A stretch of DNA of 11,395 nucleotides from Planctomycetota bacterium (GTDB lineage Bacteria > Planctomycetota > Phycisphaerae > SM23-33 > FEN-1343): the NCBI GenBank assembly GCA_013203365.1, contig JABMQG010000415.1, positions 1-11,395 of the forward strand, read 5' to 3'. Shown here piece by piece: positions 1 through 9,800 of this stretch (its first letter is position 1; every line of letters begins with the position of its first letter). The position numbers and the translations under genes are program-made. Below the pieces are notes generated by a model, which saw only the letters and a list, made by a program, of their open reading frames with translations, made no database searches and was not told the origin of the DNA.

Positions 1-31
1 GACCTGCAAAGTCAACAGGCCGAAGGCAGAG

Positions 32-331
32 GTGCCGCCAGTGCCGCCAGTGCAACCAGAAAAAAACCCGGACGAGATTGATCGGTTCGTCGCTAGCCTG
101 TCGCCGGAGGAGCGCATGCTTGTTGTGCTCAAACGCGAACTGTACGAGGGCAGTTGGGAACAGATGCTCAGCGACCTGCAAAGCCGCCTGGAAGGAAGAC
201 CGTACGTGTTCAAACTGGCCAACCGCATCGCCGACGATATTACGCGAATTGGCACTCTTAGGGAGTTTGAAACCGCTTATGGCCTCGACTTGGCCGATTA
301 CGTGAACTTGGATTCGTCAATGCTGCCTTGA
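32..331 (+). CDS. Small hypothetical protein, start uncertain, possibly 5'-truncated by the window edge
   Basis: I do not recognise this family. As drawn it has 99 residues: a proline- and valine-rich start (residues 1-10), then an acidic, probably helical domain with a DEIDRF segment, an LSPEER helix cap and a C-terminal AYGLDLADYV stretch. There is no signal peptide and no membrane segment. The start is uncertain. The GTG at 32 has only a weak AAGG upstream. The frame stays open to the window edge, so the gene may begin outside. An ATG at 116 sits 5 bases after a good GGAGG (106-110) and would give 71 residues. The stop codon touches the ribosome site of the lipoprotein gene that follows (ATG 346), so the two are probably co-transcribed and translationally coupled. 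Coding potential is supported by this coupling and by the protein-like composition; function is unknown. Confidence 0.6.
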   Translation: MPPVPPVQPEKNPDEIDRFVASLSPEERMLVVLKRELYEGSWEQMLSDLQSRLEGRPYVFKLANRIADDITRIGTLREFETAYGLDLADYVNLDSSMLP

Positions 332-345
332 AGGAGTAACTCCCG

Positions 346-1599
346 ATGGTACGCTGTCTCGCCTGCGGACTGATGGCACTGTTAACCTTCACACTCGGAT
401 GCGCCAGTGGACCGCGAGCCAACTGGGAATGGGCCGTCACCGATGCTGCCCTTGCAAAGGCCGATCTGGGATACTACTGGCAGAACACGATTGTCCTGGG
501 CGAAGCCGAGAAACTCCAGAGGATCTGGCATCTTGACGAGAACGTTTACTGCCTCAGCGACCGCAACCGCGTTTACGTGTTCAACGCCGTAACCGGCCAG
601 CAGAAGTGGTCCAGCCAACTCGGCCGGCCCACGCAGACCTTCTTCGCACCCTGTCACATCGATCGAATCGTTGTGCCTTCCGTCGTCGGGGTGAATACCG
701 CGGTGAACCCGCCGGCCGAAGGTGGCACTACGGTGGAGGATGTGGTGGTTTTCAATACGGTGACCGAAGCGATGGTGATCCAACGAGGCACCGGAAAACT
801 GCTGCATAGAATCGACTTCGCCCGGGCGAACTTTGCCGCCAATACCGCCGTAGCCAGTGACGGTAAGAGAGTATTCGTTGCCGGCGTCAAGGGTAGATAC
901 TTCGCCTTGGACCTCGCCACAGGCTTGATGGAGTGGAAACTCAGCACCCACGCTCAGATCTCATCCAGTCCGGTCTACATGGGGCAAATGCTGTTTGTCG
1001 CCAGCCATGACGGTACCATCTACGCCACTTGGGTCAGCGACGACCACGGACGAAAAATCTGGCCTGACCCCGAAGTGCCACAGGCATCCGCGGCCTTCGC
1101 CGGCGATATCGCCGTTGATGATCGCGGCGTGTTTGCGGGTTCTCGGGACTACAGCGTTTACGCATTCTCACCCATCATGGGCGAGCAGATGTGGCGGTTT
1201 CGCTGCGGCGGACCGATTACCCAACCGGTGCAGTTGGGGAAAACAAATGTCTATGCACGCGCCGACCGTGACAAGTTCTATTCCATCGACCTACCTTCCG
1301 GCCAAAGGGCGAAATGGACCCTGCCGGACGCCATCATGACGCTCGCGGAAATAGACAACAACGCCTTCATCCTCAATAAACGCAATGAGCTTATGGTCGT
1401 GGATGCCGCCATCGGCAAGGTCCGGATCATCGTGCCGCTGGCGGGGTTGCAGTTATTTGTGCCCAACACGAAGACACAAGCCATCTTCGCCGCCAACGCC
1501 GATGGCCTGCTTTGTCGGATAAGCCCACGACGCGCCGGGCACGTCACCACCGAAATGCTCACCGACACCCGGAAAGACCAGCCAACAGACGTGCGGTGA
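346..1599 (+). CDS. PQQ-repeat (BamB/pyrrolo-quinoline quinone-like) beta-propeller lipoprotein
   Basis: This 417-residue protein is probably exported and lipid-anchored. It has a short basic start, a hydrophobic stretch (about residues 5-18) and a lipobox-like TLGC with Cys19 as the acylation site. The rest reads as a PQQ-type beta-propeller. Blade signatures include VYVFNAVTGQQKW (76-88), YFALDLATGLMEW (185-197), HDGTIYAT (221-228), and SVYAFSPIMGEQMW (270-283), followed by weaker repeats to about residue 395. Such propellers mostly act as protein-binding scaffolds, as BamB does in outer-membrane assembly. I see no case for quinone-dependent dehydrogenase activity, and the partner is unknown. 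The start is firm: AAGGAG (331-336) lies 9 bases before the ATG and begins on the last base of the preceding stop. The C-terminal 20 residues are polar and probably disordered. purH follows after 49 bases. Confidence 0.8.
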   Translation: MVRCLACGLMALLTFTLGCASGPRANWEWAVTDAALAKADLGYYWQNTIVLGEAEKLQRIWHLDENVYCLSDRNRVYVFNAVTGQQKWSSQLGRPTQTFFAPCHIDRIVVPSVVGVNTAVNPPAEGGTTVEDVVVFNTVTEAMVIQRGTGKLLHRIDFARANFAANTAVASDGKRVFVAGVKGRYFALDLATGLMEWKLSTHAQISSSPVYMGQMLFVASHDGTIYATWVSDDHGRKIWPDPEVPQASAAFAGDIAVDDRGVFAGSRDYSVYAFSPIMGEQMWRFRCGGPITQPVQLGKTNVYARADRDKFYSIDLPSGQRAKWTLPDAIMTLAEIDNNAFILNKRNELMVVDAAIGKVRIIVPLAGLQLFVPNTKTQAIFAANADGLLCRISPRRAGHVTTEMLTDTRKDQPTDVR

Positions 1600-1648
1600 A
1601 TCGACAGTGCCGTCTTGTTGCCCCTAAAAGTTAGGAGAACTTGCGGAG

Positions 1649-3271
1649 ATGGAAGGTTCAGTTCGTCGTGCATTGATCAGCGTGTATGACAAGACCGGCG
1701 TAGCCGATTTCGCCAAGGCGCTGTCGGCTATGGGGGTCGAGATAATCTCCTCAGGCGGTACGGCAAAGGCCATTGCCGACGCCGGAGCACCGGTGCGGCA
1801 GCTGAAGGAATGGACCGGGTTCCCGGAGATGCTCGGCCATCGGGTTGTCTCGCTGCACCCGAAAGTGCATGGCGGCATTCTGGCGCTACGCGACGACCCG
1901 CAGCACCAGGCGGATATAAAAAAATATGGTATCGAGCCGATCGACTTGGTCTGTGTCGGTTTGTACCCCTTCGAACAGGCCATAGCCAAACCAGGCTGCA
2001 CCCTGGCCGAAGCCGTGGAAATGATCGACATCGGCGGCCCCACCATGGTCCGCGCCGCGGCAAAAAACCACCGCTATGTAACCGTCGTAACCTCCCCCCA
2101 GCAGTACGCCTGTGTCCTGGACGAGATGCGAAATAACGACGGGCGGGTATCGCACGAGCTTCGCTCCCGCCTGGCGCTGGCTGCGTTCAGCTTGACCGCA
2201 CACTACGACTCCGCCATCAACGCCTACCTCGCCGCTGTCCAGGGAAATAACTTCCCCGACCTGCTCACGCTGAGCTACCAAAAACTCGCCGATCTGCGAT
2301 ACGGAGAGAACCCCCATCAGTCGGCGTCCTTCTATCGCTCCGCCGCCACCGGTGAGCCCTGCGTGGGCGACTGCCGATTCCTGGGCGGTAAGGAAATGTC
2401 CTTCAATAACTATTTCGACGCCAATGGTGCCTTCGAACTCGTCAAGGATTTCAGCGAGCCGGCCGTGGCCATCATCAAACACGCCAATCCCGCTGGCTGT
2501 GCCGTCTCGACCGACCTGGTTGATGCCTACCGCAAGGCCTATCTTGGCGATGTCAACGCGGCAATGGGTGGTATCGTCGCGGTGAATCGCCCCGTAACAG
2601 CCGAGCTGGCTGGAGCCATTACCGAAAGCTACCAGCGTTGGGGCAAGCTAGCCGGTGCCGGCGGGTTCTTCGCCGAGGTCGTTATAGCACCCGAATTCGA
2701 GCAACAAGCACTGCAAATAATTACCGCCCGCGAAGGCTGGGGAAAAGCCGTCCGATTGCTGGCCTGCGGCCAAATCACCCCCCAACGAAACAGCGAAAAA
2801 AGCCTCAAGTACGTCGTCGGGGGACTGTTGGTACAAGACCGCGACCTGACGGCACTCAACGAACAGCAGTGGAAGGTCGTCACCGACCGAAAGCCGACCG
2901 AAAAAGAAATGGACGACCTTCGCTTTACCTGGCTGGTGTGCAAGCACGTCAAGAGCAACGCCATAGTCCTGGCCAAGGACCGCACGCTGCTCGGCGCCGG
3001 CGCCGGGCAAATGAGCCGGGTTAACTCCGCCTCCATGGCCGTGCACCTGGCTAAACAGTACGGCGGTACCGGTACGGTCGCCCCGGCCGGCTCCGTTGTC
3101 GCCAGCGACGCCTTCTTCCCGTTCCCGGATGGCCTGGATGTGGCCGCAGAGGTAGGCGCCACTGCCGTCATCCAGCCAGGCGGTGCAAAAAAGGACGCCG
3201 ACGTCATAGCTCGCGCCAACGAACTCGACCTGGCAATGGTCTTCACCGGCACGAGGCACTTCAATCACTAA
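1649..3271 (+). CDS. purH: Bifunctional AICAR formyltransferase / IMP cyclohydrolase
   Basis: This cytosolic enzyme performs the last two steps of de novo purine synthesis. It formylates AICAR with 10-formyl-THF to give FAICAR, then closes the ring to IMP. At 540 residues it is full length for the family. The N-terminal MGS-like cyclohydrolase domain (about 1-200) shows ISVYDKTG (10-17), SGGT (35-38), LHPKVHGG (69-76) and IDIGGP (126-131). The formyltransferase domain (about 210-540) shows DLRYGENPHQ (215-224), SFNNYFD (251-257) and KHANPAGCA (277-285) with the catalytic Lys277-His278 pair. It also shows KHVKSNAIV (432-440), GQMSRVNS (453-460), SDAFFPFPDG (486-495) and the terminal FTGTRHF. 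AGGAG (1633-1637) lies 11 bases before the ATG. The gene is 49 bases after the lipoprotein gene and probably shares its transcript. All key residues appear present. Confidence 0.98.
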   Translation: MEGSVRRALISVYDKTGVADFAKALSAMGVEIISSGGTAKAIADAGAPVRQLKEWTGFPEMLGHRVVSLHPKVHGGILALRDDPQHQADIKKYGIEPIDLVCVGLYPFEQAIAKPGCTLAEAVEMIDIGGPTMVRAAAKNHRYVTVVTSPQQYACVLDEMRNNDGRVSHELRSRLALAAFSLTAHYDSAINAYLAAVQGNNFPDLLTLSYQKLADLRYGENPHQSASFYRSAATGEPCVGDCRFLGGKEMSFNNYFDANGAFELVKDFSEPAVAIIKHANPAGCAVSTDLVDAYRKAYLGDVNAAMGGIVAVNRPVTAELAGAITESYQRWGKLAGAGGFFAEVVIAPEFEQQALQIITAREGWGKAVRLLACGQITPQRNSEKSLKYVVGGLLVQDRDLTALNEQQWKVVTDRKPTEKEMDDLRFTWLVCKHVKSNAIVLAKDRTLLGAGAGQMSRVNSASMAVHLAKQYGGTGTVAPAGSVVASDAFFPFPDGLDVAAEVGATAVIQPGGAKKDADVIARANELDLAMVFTGTRHFNH

Positions 3272-3290
3272 GCCGGCCAACGCTTAGCCG

Positions 3291-3872
3291 TTAACTGCCC
3301 TGCGTCGCCGGCCCATCCGGATGCCACGTGATCTCCGGCTCGCTGGCGTCGCGATTAGCCAGACGAGCCAGAACCAGCAGCAGGTCGCTCAGCCGGTTAA
3401 GGTATGTCACGGCTACAGGGTCGTGCATCGGCTGGGTGCCCGACGGACTCAACAGGTGCACGACTGCACGTTCGGCTTCGCGGCACGCGCATCGAGAAAT
3501 ATGCAACCGACAGGCCAGCTCGCACCCCCCTGGCAGGATAAACTCCTTCAACGGGCTTAAATCCTCACAGATCGAGTCGATGTACCGCTCGATATGCTCA
3601 ACAACGTCCCCCGGCAATTTGAGCATCTGTTTGCCAGCCCCAAGCGATGCCAGGCGCGAACCGATGGCGAATAATGTCTGCTGAATCGGCTGCAGCACGC
3701 TGGTAATGAGCACGTGATTAACCTGTTCTGCCTCCCGCAACGTCCAGCCGATGACGCAGTTCAGTTCGTCGATCGCGCCGACAGCATTGATCTGCGGGTC
3801 GTCTTTCCGTACCCGCTTCGTCCCGATTAGGCCGGTAAAGCCCTCGTCGCCTTTTCGCGTGTACAACTTCAT
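3291..3872 (-). CDS. PduO-type cob(I)alamin adenosyltransferase
   Basis: The enzyme transfers the adenosyl group of ATP to cob(I)alamin, making adenosylcobalamin for B12-dependent enzymes. The 193-residue product has the family motifs in order: YTRKGDEGFTGL (4-15, ATP site), VGAIDELN (31-38), a helix with QPIQQTLFAIGSRLAS (61-76), ILPGG (112-116), SRCACREAER (126-135) and YLNRLSDLLLVLAR (157-170). I chose the ATG at 3872 over the one at 3905. It puts MKLYTRKG at the family's usual N-terminus and has AAAGGG six bases upstream, whereas the upstream ATG would lie only about 12 bases from the predicted transcription start. One oddity: at the position of human MMAB Arg191 (in CRRAER) there is Glu132, while the flanking equivalents of Arg186, Arg190 and Glu193 are kept. 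The gene is monocistronic here, convergent with purH and divergent from gyrB. No B12-dependent partner is in view. Confidence 0.93.
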   Translation of the reverse strand: MKLYTRKGDEGFTGLIGTKRVRKDDPQINAVGAIDELNCVIGWTLREAEQVNHVLITSVLQPIQQTLFAIGSRLASLGAGKQMLKLPGDVVEHIERYIDSICEDLSPLKEFILPGGCELACRLHISRCACREAERAVVHLLSPSGTQPMHDPVAVTYLNRLSDLLLVLARLANRDASEPEITWHPDGPATQGS

Positions 3873-3878
3873 GGCTTG

Positions 3879-3884
3879 CCCTTT
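3879..3884 (-). promoter_or_regulatory. Ribosome binding site deciding the adenosyltransferase start
   Basis: On the minus strand AAAGGG lies 6 bases before the ATG at 3872. The alternative ATG at 3905 has only an AAGG directly abutting it, which is too close to function well. This and family alignment favour the inner start. Confidence 0.55.
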
Positions 3885-3923
3885 CTTCAACCTGCCGAGT
3901 GACATTCCTTAATTACACACCAT

Positions 3924-3952
3924 AGAATAATGCGATCGGCCGCCGTTTTCCA
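3924..3952 (-). promoter_or_regulatory. Candidate sigma70-type promoter of the adenosyltransferase gene
   Basis: On the minus strand, TGGAAA (3952-3947) and TATTCT (3929-3924) are 17 bases apart and each matches four of six consensus positions. Transcription would start near 3917, giving a leader of about 45 bases before the ATG at 3872. The match is moderate and based on sequence alone; planctomycete promoters are not well defined. Confidence 0.35.
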
Positions 3953-4096
3953 GCTAGACCGTTGCCGATCGGCCCTGTTAGAGAAACCGTAAACTGCCCT
4001 GTCGGCTGCGCCGGCAAGGTCTCCTTCCGGTCAAATAAATAGCACCATTAACGTGCTCCTGACCACAGGTTTTTGCTGGCTGATCGACCCCGAATC

Positions 4097-4105
4097 TGAG
4101 ATAAT
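4097..4105 (+). promoter_or_regulatory. Candidate extended -10 promoter of gyrB
   Basis: TGAGATAAT combines a TGn extension with GATAAT, five of six matches to the -10 consensus. The hexamer 17 bases upstream (TGGCTG, 4077-4082) is a poor -35 element, which is tolerable for an extended -10 promoter. The start would be near 4112, with a leader of about 78 bases containing a small hairpin (4147-4162) ahead of the ribosome site. Confidence 0.4.
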
Positions 4106-4174
4106 GATGCCAGTGGGGCTGAGATTAAGTCATTTGCTTTTTTACGACCCCTTTGTTGGGGTTCGAACGCTTAG

Positions 4175-6691
<2,517 letters not shown>

Positions 6692-6827
6692 AAAAAACTG
6701 ACTGCCCGATCAACTGATTGAGCAATCGATCGATATGGTTAGCTCTAGGCTTCGCTCTGTATGGATATCGTTGGAGTTCCCGTGACCGTATGCGATCATC
6801 GACTGTGTAGTTGTTTAACCCATGTCC

Positions 6828-6833
6828 AAGGAG
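6828..6833 (+). promoter_or_regulatory. Ribosome binding site deciding the GH2 gene start
   Basis: AAGGAG lies 7 bases before the ATG at 6841. This places translation start at 6841 and excludes the in-frame TTG at 6811, which would put the Shine-Dalgarno inside the gene and bury the signal peptide. Confidence 0.75.
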
Positions 6834-6840
6834 CCCGAAG

Positions 6841-9800
6841 ATGGCAAGAAAACTCGACTTCAAGCCCATGAAGGTTTTGGTGAGCCTGTTCGCGGTATTG
6901 GCGATACTGTGCGGTCAACAGGCCGTCGCGGCCGACCCCCCCGCCGGTCCGGCGGAGATAGTCTTGCCCGTCACACAGGCGAAGGTGGTTGACCGCGAGA
7001 ACACACCTATTGCCGAAGTGCTCAAGAACGTCGACGGCATCCCCGTCGTGTCTCGAGGCGTGATGGTCTACTGGCGATTGCCCCAAACCCTCCAGCCAGG
7101 CGAGTATTACCCCTGTTTTCAAATCGTCCGAAGCAGTGGATGGAATAACGAGGTCTGGCCCAGTGCCTACCACAACGGCCAATTCGTCAAAACCGTTGGC
7201 ATGACCGATCCCCAGCCGCTAGGGGCCGAATCCCGACAGGCGGAGGTCTGCGCCGAACAGCCCAGACAACTGTCCCCTGGCGATGTCATCGGCGCGCGAA
7301 TGTTTTACGACGCCGACGGCGACGTGCTGGCCGCTTTGGTACTGCGCCGCCAAAAACCGCCCGCCGTGCACATGAAGATCGGCACGAACAGTTGGGGCAT
7401 GTACTACAAACAGCCCTTCAAGCCCTTGGCCGTAGATACCACCATTCTAACTGCCCCCGACGAAAATCGCTCCGGCAAGGCAAGCGTCACCGTGTTCAAT
7501 TACACCGAAAAGCCCCGCCCCACAAAGATTTCGTGGGAAGTGAAGGACTTCTTCGGAGAGGTGCTCGCCACCGGCTCGGAGGACGTCCAAGTCCCCTCCA
7601 TCGGTATCTGGCAAAAAGCCATCGACTACCGAGTTCCGGAAACGAGCGATCACCTCCTGATAACAATTCGGGCCGACGACGCAACTGGAACCACCATTCA
7701 CCACACCGCGGACGTTATGGCCAACCGCCCGGCAGGCCCTAGGCCACGACTATATCTCTCGGGAAGCTGGGATTTCGCCCAAGATGAGTCGCTCTTCCTT
7801 ACCAGCCCGCCGGCCGCGGATAAGTTCATCAAAGACGGCGTCACAGTCCCTGGTTACATGCCTTACAACCCGAGGGGGCGGGGTCCGAGGCACGTAGGCT
7901 GGTACCGGAAAACCTTCGTCGCGCCCGATTGGCTCAAGGGCCAACGGCAGGTGCTTGTCTTCGGTACGGTTGCCTATGAGTGCGATATCTATCTCAACGG
8001 CGAAAAAGTCGCCTACCATTTCGGCCCCAAGGATTCCTTCGAAGTCGACCTGACCGGCAAAGTCACCCCCGGTGCCAACGAGATCATCGTCGGTGTTCGC
8101 GACTGGTTCGCGGCCGCCAAGCCGGAAGTGCTTAACAATATAAAATCTACGAAAAGCTGGGATACAACGGCCAAGAACAATTTCGAGATCAGTCAGTTCT
8201 GGGCCACGGATGCACTTATTGCCCCTTCCTGGGATGCCCCTGGCGGGATAAAGGACGACGTCTACATGGAAAGCCGCCCCGACGTTCATGTAGCCGACGT
8301 CTTCGTCAAACCCAGTATCCGCCAGAAGTCACTCACCGTCGATGTCACCATTGCCAACGCATCGGACAAGCCGGTTGAAGTGACCCCCGTCTGCACTGTT
8401 CTCGATCAGGGCAGGCAGATTCTGCGGTTCCCCGGCGAGAAGATATCCATAGCCCCCAATTCCCAATCAACTGTAACGCTCCTCTCGCCTGCGGAAAACA
8501 TCCCGCTTTGGTGGCCCCACGATCCCCACCTGCTCCAATGCCGCATTTCACTCCAAAATGGTCAGGATGTTCAGGACGTCCGATTTGGCTTCCGAGAGGT
8601 ATGGCTGGGCGAGAATAACTTCCTGTTCAACGGGCGCAAGGCCAAGATGACCCGAGCAGGCTACAATCCCTACGCGCAGGGCCATATGAACCGGCGCTCG
8701 TTGCGAGAAATGGCCACATGGTATCCGCCATACGGGATCACAATTGTGGAAGTCTGCAATTCGATCCCAACGGCGGCGGATATCTGCGATGAAGAAGGGC
8801 TGCTTTGGGACCTCGAGACGAACTGGCTGATCTTCGGCGTGACGACCTATCTGCTCAAGGACGACGTACATTGGAAAAACGCCGAGCAACTGGCCGTCCG
8901 AACCGCACGCACGTTCAAGAACCACCCCTGTGTCGTCCATTACGACCACTCCAATGAGTTTGGCTGCTACGCCGGGGGCACTAACGTCGAAAACGCCTAC
9001 GAGGTGGCCGCCAAACGCCTGTTTGGAATCTACGAAGCCGTCAAGGCCTTCGATCCAACCCGCCCGGGAAGTTCCGATGCCGACGGCGATCTCAACGGCC
9101 GGCTTCCGGATTTCAACCTCCATTACACCCAGATTGAAAGGGTGCCCTGGCAAATCATCAAAGACCATACGTTCCTCAGCCCTGTCGATGCGTTCAATTC
9201 ATGGTTCGAGAATCCCAGCCCGGACTACGTCCCCCAAAAGGGCGATATCGTTCGCATAACAAGCAACGGCTATCCTTTCAGCTGGGCATGGGGAACCCGA
9301 CCTGTCTATGCGCCTGAGGTGCTCTGGGCGCCGTTCTGCTTCCTCCCGCACGGCGGAACATACTGGAGAGGCGATTCGGTCTACCGCAATATCTATGACT
9401 GCTACCAGGCCGAAATGGACCGCGCCGTCAGTATCGGGGCAGGCTACAGGCATATGGATATGTGGATGATCCATCCTTGGGGCGGTTCGGCCCTGACTTA
9501 TGCATCCATGAGGCCCGACTGCGTCGTGCCGATCGAATCGCTTCATAACTACTACGACGACGAGCAAGTCGTCCGCCCGGTCAACATCCATCACGACAAA
9601 CTCCTGCCGGCCGAGATGACACTGCGTTGGGGCATCATTTCCCCCGCGGGCGATGTCGAGGCCGGCCGCGAAGACCTGGCTATGGACGCCGGCGCACTAC
9701 TGCGAAAAAAACTGAAATTCAACCTCCCTAAGGTCGACAAGCCGACCGAAGCGTCGCTGTATTATCGCCTTGAAGACGCCACCGGCGTGGTCGACTCGAC

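Noticed and set aside
1..81. A second open frame at the left edge ending at TGA 79-81 with a basic tail (TRKKPGRD), possibly the end of an upstream gene.
   Set aside because: Only 26 codons are visible with no recognisable motif, and it overlaps the called small protein. It cannot be separated from chance, though if real it would favour a later start for the small protein (ATG 116).
3269..3286. Inverted repeat TAAGC/GCTTA between purH and the adenosyltransferase gene as a shared terminator.
   Set aside because: The stem is only 5 bases with an 8-base loop, includes the purH stop codon, and has no T-run on either strand.
6692..6840. Promoter or terminator between gyrB and the GH2 gene, including the palindrome ATCGATCGAT (6727-6736).
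   Set aside because: No -35/-10 pair with acceptable spacing and no stem followed by a T-run could be found. The palindrome alone is not evidence of a site.
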